Part shown: positions 6,269 through 16,582 of the stretch, piece after piece
How the letters are laid out: each line of letters opens with the position of its first letter
How positions within the stretch are numbered: position 1 is the stretch's first letter
Notes under the pieces: model-generated
What the model was told of the DNA's origin: nothing
What the model saw: the letters and a program-made list of their open reading frames with translations, nothing else
The model's database searches: none
Source: Candidatus Excrementavichristensenella intestinipullorum
GTDB lineage: Bacteria > Bacillota > Clostridia > Christensenellales > Aristaeellaceae
Assembly (NCBI GenBank): GCA_018711685.1
Contig: DVHZ01000075.1
Span: 1-44,377, forward strand
Reading direction: 5' to 3'
DNA length: 44,377 nucleotides
Program-made: the position numbers and the translations under genes

Positions 6269-7603
6269 CTAATACTGGTATTTCTTTTGCTTGAGGGCAA
6301 AGAACAGGGCCGTCAGCGCCACCGCCATCACCTCGGCCACCACGATGGACACCCATACCCCGTCGATGCCCCACGCCAGGGGCAGCAGCAGCACGGCGGC
6401 GACTTGGAACACCATGGTGCGCAAAAAGGAGATGAGGGCGGAGGTGAGCCCGTCGTTGAGGGCGGTGAAGAAGCCGGAGCCGAAGATGGCGAAGCCCATG
6501 AAGGGGAAGGCTATGGCGAAAACCCGAAACCCGGATATGGTCAACGCCGTGAGGCCGGCGTCGTAGCCCACGAACAGCCGGGCCAGGGGCCCGGCCAGCA
6601 GCTGGGCCGCCGCCACCATGCACAGCCCAAAGACGCCGGTCATCAGCAGGCTCTTGCGCAGCAGCCCCCGCAGCTCGGCGTGATCGCCCGCCCCGTAGTG
6701 ATAGCTGACCACGGGCGCCGTGCCGATGGAATAGCCGATGAAGGCGCCGGAAAAGATCATGCTCACGTACATCATCACCCCATAGGCGGCCACCCCGTTT
6801 TCCCCCGCGAAGCGCAGCAGCTGCATGTTGTACAGCATCCCCACCACGTTCATGGAAATATTGCTCATGAACTCGGAGGAGCCGTTGGTGCAGGCCTTGC
6901 CCAGGGCGGCCAGGTCCAGCTCGGCCTTGCCCAGGCGCAGAATGCTGTCATTTTTCCGGGCAAAATAGACCAGGGGAATGGCGCCGCCTACCACCTGGCT
7001 CAGGGCAGTGGCCAGAGCGGCGCCGGCCAACTTATAGGCCTGGGGTAGCAAAATGACCAGCAGGGCATCCAGGGCCATGTTGGTAAGCCCGGAGGACAGG
7101 GTGACCGCCAGGCCCAGCTGGGGCTTTTCGGCGGTGACGAAAAAGCTTTGGAACAGCAGCTGAAGCACGTAAAAGGGCAGCGCCGCCAGAATGATGCGGG
7201 CGTATACCACGCTGTTGTCCAGCAGTTCCCCCTGGGCTCCCAGCAGCGCGGCGATGGGCCGAATGAAGGCGATACCCAGCGCCGCGAACACCGCGCCCAG
7301 GGCCAGGGCGGCATATACGAATAGGGAAAAGCGCTGGTTGGCCTGGTCCGCCCGGCCCTCTCCAAATGTCTTGGCCACGATGGCGCTGCCCCCCGTGCCG
7401 AACATAAATCCCACAGTGGCCACGATCATCAGAAAGGGCATGATGAAATTCACCGCGGCGAAAGGGGTCTTGCCCGCGAAATTGGACACGAAAAAACCGT
7501 CCACCACCCCGTAAATGGAGGTGAAAATCATCATGGCGATGGAGGGCAGGGTGAACCTAATCAGCCGTGCGTAGGTAAAGTGATCCGAAAGCCGAATGCG
7601 CAT
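6269..7603 (-). CDS. MATE-family multidrug/Na+ exporter
   Basis: A 444-residue polytopic membrane protein with about twelve hydrophobic segments in two homologous halves. It opens with the typical MATE sequence LIRFTLPSIAMMIFTSIYGVVD and the FVSNFAG block; the second half repeats the pattern around ALGKACTNGSSEFMSNIS. The family exports cationic drugs or metabolites using Na+ or H+ gradients; the substrate cannot be read from sequence. The ATG at 7603 follows AGGAGGG by 5 nt, so the longer upstream frame reaching 7834 is not used. It is transcribed away from the zinc-ribbon gene at 7755. Confidence 0.92.
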   Translation of the reverse strand: MRIRLSDHFTYARLIRFTLPSIAMMIFTSIYGVVDGFFVSNFAGKTPFAAVNFIMPFLMIVATVGFMFGTGGSAIVAKTFGEGRADQANQRFSLFVYAALALGAVFAALGIAFIRPIAALLGAQGELLDNSVVYARIILAALPFYVLQLLFQSFFVTAEKPQLGLAVTLSSGLTNMALDALLVILLPQAYKLAGAALATALSQVVGGAIPLVYFARKNDSILRLGKAELDLAALGKACTNGSSEFMSNISMNVVGMLYNMQLLRFAGENGVAAYGVMMYVSMIFSGAFIGYSIGTAPVVSYHYGAGDHAELRGLLRKSLLMTGVFGLCMVAAAQLLAGPLARLFVGYDAGLTALTISGFRVFAIAFPFMGFAIFGSGFFTALNDGLTSALISFLRTMVFQVAAVLLLPLAWGIDGVWVSIVVAEVMAVALTALFFALKQKKYQY

Positions 7604-7754
7604 AACGCCCTCCTGAGATGGTAAGAGATTTGCGCCTGAATGCCCAGATGTGCGGTTTGCCGGGAATTTGCCCCATACAATAAATGTATTTTGCCCCGCA
7701 TAATCTGCTCCCGGGCGGGGCATACTCCATCTGCAACGGGAGGCGATAGAGTCG

Positions 7755-7910
7755 ATGTCCATGATGGAGTGCGCCCACTGCGGCAGGGCCTGGGAAGGGC
7801 GAAATATGCGCCCTTGCGCCGAGTGCGGCGCCATGGTGTGCCCAGATTGCCAGCAGGCCCAGGGCTGCCCCGAGGGGCCCGTCCCCAGCGGCCCCCAACC
7901 GTTATCCTGA
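7755..7910 (+). CDS. Small zinc-ribbon protein, 51 residues
   Basis: A short frame with three CxxC pairs: ECAHCG, PCAECG and VCPDCQ, plus one more Cys near the end. The spacing suggests one or two bound zinc ions. It has no signal peptide. GGGAGG lies about 12 nt before the ATG at 7755; ATGs at 7761 and 7764 are alternatives. A strong intrinsic terminator 58 nt after the stop marks an independent plus-strand transcript between two minus-strand genes. I do not know a function; candidates are RNA or DNA binding or metal buffering. The Cys pattern and terminator make it likely to be real. Confidence 0.65.
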   Translation: MSMMECAHCGRAWEGRNMRPCAECGAMVCPDCQQAQGCPEGPVPSGPQPLS

Positions 7911-7967
7911 AGCGTCGCCGGACAAACATCCCGGCGATCCGGGAAATGGTCAACGGTTATTCCTCTT

Positions 7968-7997
7968 GGGCGCGGTGTAGCCGCGCCCCGTTTTTTT
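7968..7997 (+). terminator. Intrinsic terminator after the zinc-ribbon gene
   Basis: GGGCGCGG (7968-7975) pairs with CCGCGCCC (7981-7988) across a 5-nt loop, followed by CG and seven T (7991-7997): a textbook Rho-independent terminator on the plus strand. Between 7998 and 8237 I see another inverted repeat (GGGCGG...CCGCCC around 7998-8033) but no gene. Confidence 0.9.
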
Positions 7998-8237
7998 GGG
8001 CGGTCCGGGATTTGCCCATCCCAGTCCGCCCGAAAATCAAAACGCTATCCTCCCGCCACGAAAAAGGATTATTTGGAACCCAAAGCGGCTGCCCTTCCCC
8101 CGGCGCCGGCCCACGAAAGGGGTGGCCGTCCTCTCGCCGGGAGAGAGCGGCCATGGGAACCCGGGACGGCCTCCCCGCCCCAAGGGCTGGCTTGGGACCG
8201 GTTTGCTCAGCGCCGCCAACGGCTGCGGTCCCCGGTC

Positions 8238-9584
8238 CTAGCCAAAGACCACGAAATTGGAGGCGGAGGGATAGACCACCACGGTCTGGGTATCGTTGGC
8301 GCTCAATCCGATGCGGTCGCGCCACTCCAGGTGGAGCTGGGAGACCCGGTCCCGCACATAGGCGTACAACTCTTGAAGGGTAATGGAACCGTTGCCGTTT
8401 GCGTCCGCCGATCCCTGGCCACCTTCCACCACCGCGGTACCGAAGAAATTAAAGGTGCCGCTCTCCACGATGCTTCCACCCGCAGTTGTGATGACGCCGT
8501 AACCGTTTTCATCGGAGCGGCAGGCGCATAGCACCAGGTATTTGCTCTGGGCGAATTCGCCAGACTTGGCCTGAGCGCCCACAAATTGCTGAACGAATTG
8601 CTGGGGGCCGCTGTCGGTAGATTTTCCGATGACGCTGCCGCTTTGGCAGCTGCCCAGCATCAGCACCACCTTGCCCTTTACCTGGCTAAGGGCGCTGCGC
8701 AGTTGGGCGGCGGTAAAATAGCCGTCCCCGCAGGGGAAAATCAGATAATTGCCGCCGCTGACGCCTCCATGACAAGTGATGTACAGGTAGCTCACGTCGT
8801 TCTCCGTGGCTCCAGAAAAGGCACTCTGAATGGCCGACAGCACTTGCTTCCGGGTGCCGTTGACCAAGGTAGAAGTGGCGATGCCGTTGTCTCGCATCAT
8901 TTGGGCCACCTGGGATACCTCGCTTTGCGCCATGGGGAGCTCGGCCAACTTGTATTGGGCGTTGGCCCGGCCCTCTCCAATCACCAGCCCCCGCCGGGTG
9001 GCGGAAGCGGCGGCGGCGGAGGAAGCGGTAACCTTCAGGGTGCAGACGGCCTTTTTGCCGCTGGGCGACACCGCGCCGATCTTCACCGTACCCGCCTTTT
9101 TCAAGGTGACCAGGCCGTTCTTATCCACCGTAGCTACCCCGGTATTGGAGCTTTTCCAGGTGAGCGTGGAGGCATCCGCCCCGCTGGGCTTCACCGTAGC
9201 GGTAAGCTGAAGGGTCTGCTGGCTCAGGGACACGCTCTTTTTGCTGGCGGACAGGGCCACCTTGGTGATCTTCACCGGTTTTACCGTCACAACGCATTGG
9301 GCGCTCAGGCTCCCCGATGCTGCGGTAATCACCGCCGTGCCCGCCGATACCCCGGTCACCCGGCCGCTTTGGTTTACCGTGGCCACGCTGGGGTCGGAGC
9401 TACTCCAGGAGACGGCAGAGCCGGAGGGGTTCACCTTGGCCTTCAGCACTCCGGCCTTGCCCACCTGCAAATTGGCCTTGGCATAGTTCAGCCGTAAAGT
9501 CTTAGCCTGGGCCGCCGCGCTCCAACATACCGTCAATAGCATCAGCGCCAACGCTAGCGTCGCAGTTCTCCGAATTGCCTTCAT
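8238..9584 (-). CDS. Secreted protein with two Big_2 domains and a C-terminal caspase-like domain
   Basis: A 448-residue exported protein. Residues 1-27 are a signal peptide (basic start, ALALMLLTVCWSA core, AQA cleavage site). Two bacterial Ig-like Big_2 domains follow (about 28-102 and 104-186) with the typical VSWSSSDPSVATVN and LTWKSSNTGVATVD motifs. A short Ala/Ser linker leads to a clan CD cysteine peptidase domain (about 198-448): probable catalytic His272 in CHGG after strand YLYIT, and Cys313 in GSCQSG after strand VVLML. A Ca-binding EF-hand-like loop DANGNGSITLQE begins near residue 394. The ATG at 9584 follows GGGGGAT by about 6 nt. It stands alone with its own promoter. Substrate unknown; it could be an extracellular protease or self-processing surface protein. 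Confidence 0.9.
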   Translation of the reverse strand: MKAIRRTATLALALMLLTVCWSAAAQAKTLRLNYAKANLQVGKAGVLKAKVNPSGSAVSWSSSDPSVATVNQSGRVTGVSAGTAVITAASGSLSAQCVVTVKPVKITKVALSASKKSVSLSQQTLQLTATVKPSGADASTLTWKSSNTGVATVDKNGLVTLKKAGTVKIGAVSPSGKKAVCTLKVTASSAAAASATRRGLVIGEGRANAQYKLAELPMAQSEVSQVAQMMRDNGIATSTLVNGTRKQVLSAIQSAFSGATENDVSYLYITCHGGVSGGNYLIFPCGDGYFTAAQLRSALSQVKGKVVLMLGSCQSGSVIGKSTDSGPQQFVQQFVGAQAKSGEFAQSKYLVLCACRSDENGYGVITTAGGSIVESGTFNFFGTAVVEGGQGSADANGNGSITLQELYAYVRDRVSQLHLEWRDRIGLSANDTQTVVVYPSASNFVVFG

Positions 9585-9634
9585 CGCTATCCCCCACAAG
9601 GAAAATTGCAAAAGAAATGAAACTAATTAGTAAT

Positions 9635-9663
9635 AGTATATCACATCTTTGAGAGGAATGCAA
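9635..9663 (-). promoter_or_regulatory. Promoter of the caspase-domain gene
   Basis: On the minus strand TTGCAT (9658-9663) and TATACT (9635-9640) are separated by 17 bp, placing transcription start about 45 bp before the ATG. The -10 region is AT-rich against a GC-rich background. Confidence 0.7.
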
Positions 9664-9792
9664 GGGGGCCTAGCGGGGGCGAAGCCCCTGGCCGCCGTCC
9701 ATCTTTTATAGGGTTCCCGCCGGTTTATGGGGATCCCGCGTCCGGCCGGAGCAGAATTCCCCTACGTTTTCGCAGGAGAATGGAGCAAATGG

Positions 9793-10710
9793 CTACGCCT
9801 TGTTCTGAGAGGCGGCGGCTTGCATGACCTGGGGATCATCCTGGGGACAAGCGATGCGGATAAAGGCGGAAAGGGCAGCACCCAGGTATTTATTTTTATG
9901 ATGGATGAGGGAGATGGTGCGGTCCAAGTCCAGCCCTTCCACCCTCAGCGCCACCACCCGGCCCGCCTCCAGGTGCGGCTGGGCCAGCAGATGGGGCAAC
10001 ATGGCGATACCCAATCCCTGGGCGGCGGCCTGAACCAAGGCCTGAGTGCTTACCGACTGCCAGGCGATACGGGGAGAGAGCCCCGCCCGCAAACAAGCGC
10101 CCTCCAGCAGGGCCCGCACCGCGCTGCCCTTCTCCCGGGTGAGCATATCCTGGCAGGCAAACTGTTCCAAGGTGCAGCGGCGGGAACCGGCCAAAGGATG
10201 GTCCGGGGCACAGACCGGGGTCAGCCGGTCCTGCATCACCTGGTAAGCGGTAAGGGCCGGATCACTGACAACCCCCTCAATCACCGCCAGATCCAGTTCT
10301 CCCTCCGCCACGCCCTGGGTCAGCGCCTGGGAATCGTCCACCCGCACCAGCAGCTGCGCCTGGGGATAGGCCTGCCGGAACCGCCTGGCCCAATCGGGCA
10401 TCAAGCAGTTGCCCACGGTAATGCTGGCCCCCACCTTGACCTGACCCTGAGCGCCGGGGTCCCGCAAGGAGGTCTCCATGCCGTCGAACAATTCCAGGAT
10501 GCGTTGTGCGCACTGGCCCATGCGCAATCCCTCCTGGGTGGGCCTCAGACCCCGGCCTATCCGGTCGAACAGCTTGACTCCGTAATAGCCCTCCAACTCC
10601 TTTACCGCCAGACTGAGAGCGGGCTGGGAAAGATGCATCTGCTCTGCAGCCTTGGCCATAGAGCCGGTACGGAGAATGGACAACAAGATGCGCATATGGC
10701 GTATCGTCAT
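9793..10710 (-). CDS. LysR-family transcriptional regulator
   Basis: A 305-residue LysR-type regulator of standard length. Residues 1-60 hold the winged helix-turn-helix (SILRTGSMAKAAEQMHLSQPALSLAVKELE, then FDRIGRGLRPTQEG). Residues 90-290 form the two-lobed periplasmic-binding-like effector domain. The ligand cannot be inferred. It is transcribed divergently from two chromate-transporter-type genes, the classical layout for a LysR protein and its target, so it probably controls them from the AT-rich 118-bp spacer. The 180 bp after its stop holds only a small GGGGC-GAAG-GCCCC type hairpin. Confidence 0.93.
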   Translation of the reverse strand: MTIRHMRILLSILRTGSMAKAAEQMHLSQPALSLAVKELEGYYGVKLFDRIGRGLRPTQEGLRMGQCAQRILELFDGMETSLRDPGAQGQVKVGASITVGNCLMPDWARRFRQAYPQAQLLVRVDDSQALTQGVAEGELDLAVIEGVVSDPALTAYQVMQDRLTPVCAPDHPLAGSRRCTLEQFACQDMLTREKGSAVRALLEGACLRAGLSPRIAWQSVSTQALVQAAAQGLGIAMLPHLLAQPHLEAGRVVALRVEGLDLDRTISLIHHKNKYLGAALSAFIRIACPQDDPQVMQAAASQNKA

Positions 10711-10777
10711 AGCCGCTCCCCCTCGCCATAGCCGATATCATATCAAATATATTATGGATTCGATTTAATAATACTAT

Positions 10778-10806
10778 TTTACATATCGATTGTCAAGGCG
10801 CATAAT
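10778..10806 (+). promoter_or_regulatory. Promoter of the chromate-transporter pair in the LysR intergenic region
   Basis: TTTACA (10778-10783) and CATAAT (10801-10806) are separated by 17 bp, with the ATG at 10829. The 10735-10800 stretch is markedly AT-rich and contains ATATC/GATAT-like dyads and several T-N11-A arrangements of the kind bound by LysR proteins. No single operator can be fixed by eye. Confidence 0.5.
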
Positions 10807-10828
10807 AGAGGGGAAGGGAGCTCTGCAC

Positions 10829-11374
10829 ATGAAATTGAGGAAGATTTTTTTGACCATGCTGAAGCTCAGCGCCTGCACGTTCGGCGGGGGCTATGTGATT
10901 TTGTCCATGATGCGCCGGGAATTTGTGGAAAAAGAGGGGGCGTTGACGGCGGCGGAGCTGTGCGACCTGACCGCCATTGCCCAGAGCGCACCGGGGCCGC
11001 TGACGGTAAACGCCGCCTTTTTGGTGGGGCATAGGCTGGGAGGCCGTCGGGGCGCCCTGACGGCGGTAGCGGGGGCGGTGTTGCCGCCCCTGGCGATCTT
11101 GTCCCTGGCCTCTTTGGGGTACGAGGCTTTGGCCGCCCTAGCGCCGGTGCAGGCCATGTTGCGCTTTTTGCGCTGCGCGGTGGCCGCCATCGTGCTGGAC
11201 GTGAGCTGGGGATTGGCCAAAGTCCAAGGCCGGGATCTTTTCGCCCTGGTCCTGGCGGGAGGCGGTTTGGCAGCGCTGGTGGCGGGATTCAACCCGGCCC
11301 TGCTGATCCTGACGGGGGGCCTAGTGGGGGCGGCCCGCAGCCTGCTCCCCCGGCTGCGGGAAAAAAAGGCATGA
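10829..11374 (+). CDS. Chromate transporter family protein, first half-size subunit
   Basis: A 181-residue membrane protein of the CHR family, single-domain (short) type. It carries the family motifs FGGGYV near residue 18 and APGPLTVNAA near residue 57, with about five or six hydrophobic segments. Short CHR proteins occur as adjacent pairs that together equal one ChrA; the next gene is the partner, overlapping by 4 bp (ATGA). Family members export chromate in some bacteria, but many in anaerobes have unknown anion substrates, so chromate specificity is not certain. The ATG at 10829 follows GGGAAGGGAG; a longer frame from 10790 overlaps the promoter and is less likely. Confidence 0.9.
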   Translation: MKLRKIFLTMLKLSACTFGGGYVILSMMRREFVEKEGALTAAELCDLTAIAQSAPGPLTVNAAFLVGHRLGGRRGALTAVAGAVLPPLAILSLASLGYEALAALAPVQAMLRFLRCAVAAIVLDVSWGLAKVQGRDLFALVLAGGGLAALVAGFNPALLILTGGLVGAARSLLPRLREKKA

Positions 11375-11910
11375 TTTACCTTCAGTTGCTGTGGGCTTTT
11401 TTCATCATCGGCTTGGCCAGTTTTGGCGGCGGTTATGCGGCCATGTCGCTGATTCAGGCTCAGGTGGTCAGCCGCTACGGTTGGCTCACCGCCCAGGGCT
11501 TTGCCGACCTGGTGACCCTCTCCGAGATGACCCCCGGACCGGTGGCCATCAACGCGGCCACTTTCGTGGGCATGAGGGCCGGCGGGCCCTTGGGCGCGTT
11601 GGTGGCTACCCTGGGATGCGTGCTGCCCGCCTGCGCCATCACCGGGCTGCTGTTCTTTCTTTATAATCGATACCAGCGCTTGAACCTGGTGCAGGGGGCG
11701 CTGGGGGGCATCCGCCCCGTGGTGCTGGCCCTGGTGGCCTACGCCGCCTTAACGCTGACCATTACCGCTACGGCGCACGCCGATTGGCTGGCGCTGGCCT
11801 GCCTGGGGGCCGGTTTTGTGGCCCTGCGCAAGGGCTGGGTGGGGCCCATGGGCCTCATCGGCTGCGCCGCCGCGCTGGGCTTGGCCCTATGGGCCCTGAA
11901 ATTGGCTTAA
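11371..11910 (+). CDS. Chromate transporter family protein, second half-size subunit
   Basis: A 179-residue CHR-family membrane protein, partner of the preceding gene. Motifs FGGGYAAMSLIQ near residue 19 and MTPGPVAINAATFVG near residue 53 mirror those of the first subunit. The start ATG overlaps the previous stop by 4 bp, indicating coupled translation and a 1:1 complex. The halves probably insert in opposite orientations, as proposed for paired CHR proteins. About 60 bp after the stop begins the groESL promoter. Confidence 0.9.
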   Translation: MIYLQLLWAFFIIGLASFGGGYAAMSLIQAQVVSRYGWLTAQGFADLVTLSEMTPGPVAINAATFVGMRAGGPLGALVATLGCVLPACAITGLLFFLYNRYQRLNLVQGALGGIRPVVLALVAYAALTLTITATAHADWLALACLGAGFVALRKGWVGPMGLIGCAAALGLALWALKLA

Positions 11911-11967
11911 TCCCTGGGTCCTCAAGCAAATTTACCATCATTTTACGATAATTTCCCCGTTGCTTCC

Positions 11968-11996
11968 TTGAGCGGCGGGGACCTTTTGGCTAAACT
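11968..11996 (+). promoter_or_regulatory. Promoter of groES-groEL
   Basis: TTGAGC (11968-11973) and TAAACT (11991-11996) are separated by 17 bp. The predicted transcription start near 12003 lies just before the CIRCE repeat, the usual layout for HrcA-repressed chaperonin operons. Confidence 0.65.
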
Positions 11997-12008
11997 ATGC
12001 TCTAGAAG

Positions 12009-12035
12009 TTAGCACTCGACCGAAGTGAGTGCTAG
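12009..12035 (+). promoter_or_regulatory. CIRCE operator (HrcA binding site)
   Basis: TTAGCACTC-N9-GAGTGCTAG matches the CIRCE consensus TTAGCACTC-N9-GAGTGCTAA except for the last base. It sits between the promoter and groES. The known repressor HrcA is not encoded in this window. Confidence 0.97.
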
Positions 12036-14006
<1,971 letters not shown>

Positions 14007-14030
14007 GCCAAAAAACGCCTCAAATATCTA

Positions 14031-14060
14031 CCGGCGCGGCCTTGCAAAAGGCCGCGCCGG
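14031..14060 (+). terminator. Terminator of groES-groEL
   Basis: A perfect 13-bp stem (CCGGCGCGGCCTT / AAGGCCGCGCCGG) with a GCAA tetraloop, 24 nt after the groEL stop. The following TTGCCGTT is a poor U-tract, but the stem is very stable. Confidence 0.75.
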
Positions 14061-14585
14061 TTGCCGTTCAGGGGCTTTCCCTGAGCCGCAAGTCCGGGCT
14101 ATGCCTGATACCGAGGGCCCAAGGCTCAAAGTCAAGCCCTTATCTGCGGCCCTGACCAAAAGGCGGCGCCGGCGGAGGGGTGCGCCCTACGGGAAGCCAG
14201 GGGCCGCGCTCCGTCGGGAGAACTAGGGAAGACGGTGCGGTTGACAAAGTAGGGGGAGGCGAACTGAGCGCTGAAAATACCGCAAGATCAGGATGTGTCA
14301 TGGAAAATATTGGCGTTCCTACTGTTGAAACGCGCCACAGTTTGTAATTTTAGCCGATACAGCATGTGGGACTTGCGTCGGATTCCCTTTGTTCCATGAT
14401 CGCTATCGCGTCTGCGGGGCCAGTCCGCACTCTGGGCGCGGTTGACCCGCCGCCTTCGGCTGCGGGTCAACCGCGCATTTGGGGCCCGAGGATAAGGGGC
14501 GAGGGCGGCGTGTACTTTCCCCTCGGGTGGGGCGAATTGGATCATTTTCCGGCAGCTTACGGCATAAATCTTTCTATGCAATGCG
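14061..14585. other. Long intergenic region with a 15-bp inverted repeat
   Basis: No convincing gene is seen here on either strand. The most notable structure is a perfect 15-bp inverted repeat at 14436-14450 and 14462-14476 (GCGCGGTTGACCCGC and its complement, 11-nt loop). No U-tract follows on the plus strand. A lone TTGACA at about 14242 has no -10 at proper spacing. A 15-codon ATG frame at 14299 lacks a good ribosome site. The part from about 14280 to 14400 is less GC-rich than its surroundings. Confidence 0.6.
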
Positions 14586-14614
14586 TTGACAGTATTGGAA
14601 GGATGCAATAAAAT
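14586..14614 (+). promoter_or_regulatory. Strong promoter of the membrane-anchored repeat protein operon
   Basis: A perfect TTGACA (14586-14591) and TAAAAT (14609-14614) are separated by 17 bp. The start of transcription near 14621 is about 33 bp before the ATG at 14654. Confidence 0.85.
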
Positions 14615-14653
14615 ATAGAGGTAGAAATCTGGCTTGGTGACTTGGAGGCGCAC

Positions 14654-16579
14654 ATGGGTAAACGGGTGACGGGAGTGGTGCTGGCCTTGATGCTGGCCCT
14701 TATGCCGGCCTGTCCTTTCGGGGGCGGAACGGCAGGCGCGGCGGCGCCCCAGGGGGAGAACGTCCTTTCTCCAGCCCCGACCTGCCCCGGCACCCTCCAG
14801 CCAGATACGGGGATGGCGGCCCTTTCCGCGGCCCCAGCCGCGTCCAATCCGGCCGCCGGCCTCAGCCCCAGTCCCCGTCCCACGCCCAGTCCTACCCCTA
14901 CGCCCAGCCCTACGCCCTTGCCGGTCTATCAAGACACCCTCTCAGCCCAGGCCACGGTGGACGAGCCCGACATGGTGACGCCGGAAGAAGTGCGGGTGCG
15001 CGTCACCATCGTCAACAGTGGGGACGAACCCATTGGGGACGTGCGGATATGCCGGGAAAACGGGGCGTTGGTGGACGAGCTGGGGCCCTTGGCTGCAGGG
15101 GACGGGCAGCTGGTATTTGTCGAAGACATCACCCCCACTCAGGAGCAGCTGGATGAGGGCTACATCGTCTACCTGGTGCGCTATACCCTGGGCAAGGGCA
15201 AGCCTGGGCAGACGGAGAAGGAGCGGTTGGTGCGGGTGGCCATTCACCAGATGCCCGCCCGGCCCGGCGCAGAGTTCACCCGTTCCATGCCGGTGATCAA
15301 CTGCCAGGCGGGCGAGGAAGCCACCATCGCCTATCGGGTGAAGAACACGGGCAACGTAACGCTGACCGATCTGGTGGTCACCGATGCGCTGTGCGGAGAG
15401 GTGGGGCGGCTGGAGGCATTGGAGCCGGGGGCCCAGTACACCTTTCTCTACCGCTTTACGGTGGAGGAAACCGCCACATCCCATCCCACCTTGCGCTATT
15501 CCCACCGGGCCACCGAAGAAACCTTTGAAAAGGAGCTGGCCGACGCCTCCATCTACCTGGCCAACGCCCAGCTGTCCATCGTGCTGGACGCGGACCAATC
15601 CACGGTATCCCCCGGCGGCGTGGTCACCCTGACCTGCAGGGTGACCAACAATGGGACCGTGAGTTACGAAGGGCTGCGCCTCAGCGACCAGGGCCTTGGA
15701 GAGCTGGCGGTGATGAGCGGCGCCCTGCGCCCGGGTAAAGAAGTGGTGTTTACCAAGACGGTGGCCCTCAAATCCACCACCACCTTCCAGTTCGTGCTGG
15801 AGGGCCAAAGCGAGGGCGGAACGCCCCTGGAAATGGCCTCCAACCCCCGTACGGTGGCGGTGACCTCCGTCCAGGAAGGGGAATCCACCCTCAGCCTGAC
15901 CGCTCAGGCGGACAAGACCCGCCTGTCCTCGGCGGGAGAAGTGGTCTTTACCATTACCGTACACAATCCGGGAGCCCTGGACCTGCGCCGGGTCAGCTTG
16001 GGCGAACGGGAGCGGGGCGCTTTCTGGACGCTGGAAGTGGTGGCGCCGGGAGATACGGTGAAGGAGCAATCCTTCTGGGTGGACCAGGCGGACACCTTTG
16101 TGTTTACCGCCGAGCTCACCGATGCCAAGGGCGGACATCTGACGGTGCTGTCCAATCCTGTGAGGATCGAATTCGCTCAGGATGGAACGCCGGGGGGACA
16201 GGCTCAATCCCCCACAGGCATGGAGGCCATCAGCAGCGCCCCCTCTTACCGGCTCAACCAGGAACCCACCACCTTTTTGCGGATGATGGTGGGGGTGTTG
16301 GCCGCGCTGGCGGTGCTGATTACCTGCGTGTCCGCCGCCTCGGTTTCCCACCGCCGGCGGCAGCGCCGGCTGCGGGACCGGCATATTCGCCGCCTGCGAC
16401 GGGACTATCGCCGGGAACTAAAGGAGGATCAGGCCCAGCAGACCAAACCGGTACCTCTGGTGCGGCAGGACACCATCCGGCGGGCCAAGGTGAGCCCCAG
16501 CCAAGAGGAATTGCGGCGCAAGCCGGGCAGCGCACCCCCGTCCAAGCGGGGAGAAAAGCCGGGCAAAGGAGGCAATTAG
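14654..16579 (+). CDS. Membrane-anchored surface protein with Ig-like (CARDB/DUF11-type) repeats
   Basis: A 641-residue exported protein. Residues 1-30 are a signal peptide (MGKRVTGVVLALMLALMPAC). Residues about 70-90 are a Pro/Ser/Thr linker (PSPRPTPSPTPTPSPTP). Four beta-sandwich repeats follow, recognisable by lines such as VRVTIVNSGDEPIGDVRI, IAYRVKNTGNVTLTDLVV, LTCRVTNNGTVSYEGLRL and FTITVHNPGALDLRRVSL, resembling CARDB/DUF11 or NEW3 modules. A single membrane helix lies at about 541-563 (MMVGVLAALAVLITCVSA), followed by a 78-residue very basic cytoplasmic tail. GGAGG lies 5 nt before the ATG. It is probably a cell-wall or envelope protein whose tail could contact RNA, DNA or cytoplasmic partners; function unknown. 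Confidence 0.85.
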   Translation: MGKRVTGVVLALMLALMPACPFGGGTAGAAAPQGENVLSPAPTCPGTLQPDTGMAALSAAPAASNPAAGLSPSPRPTPSPTPTPSPTPLPVYQDTLSAQATVDEPDMVTPEEVRVRVTIVNSGDEPIGDVRICRENGALVDELGPLAAGDGQLVFVEDITPTQEQLDEGYIVYLVRYTLGKGKPGQTEKERLVRVAIHQMPARPGAEFTRSMPVINCQAGEEATIAYRVKNTGNVTLTDLVVTDALCGEVGRLEALEPGAQYTFLYRFTVEETATSHPTLRYSHRATEETFEKELADASIYLANAQLSIVLDADQSTVSPGGVVTLTCRVTNNGTVSYEGLRLSDQGLGELAVMSGALRPGKEVVFTKTVALKSTTTFQFVLEGQSEGGTPLEMASNPRTVAVTSVQEGESTLSLTAQADKTRLSSAGEVVFTITVHNPGALDLRRVSLGERERGAFWTLEVVAPGDTVKEQSFWVDQADTFVFTAELTDAKGGHLTVLSNPVRIEFAQDGTPGGQAQSPTGMEAISSAPSYRLNQEPTTFLRMMVGVLAALAVLITCVSAASVSHRRRQRRLRDRHIRRLRRDYRRELKEDQAQQTKPVPLVRQDTIRRAKVSPSQEELRRKPGSAPPSKRGEKPGKGGN

Positions 16580-16582
16580 GCG

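Noticed and set aside
7640-8383. A 247-codon plus-strand frame spanning the zinc-ribbon gene and its terminator
   Set aside because: It runs through a strong intrinsic terminator and into the caspase gene antisense; the CxxC-bearing frame is a different one.
14299-14346. 15-codon ATG frame in the groEL downstream region
   Set aside because: No good ribosome site, no promoter at proper distance and no recognisable sequence.
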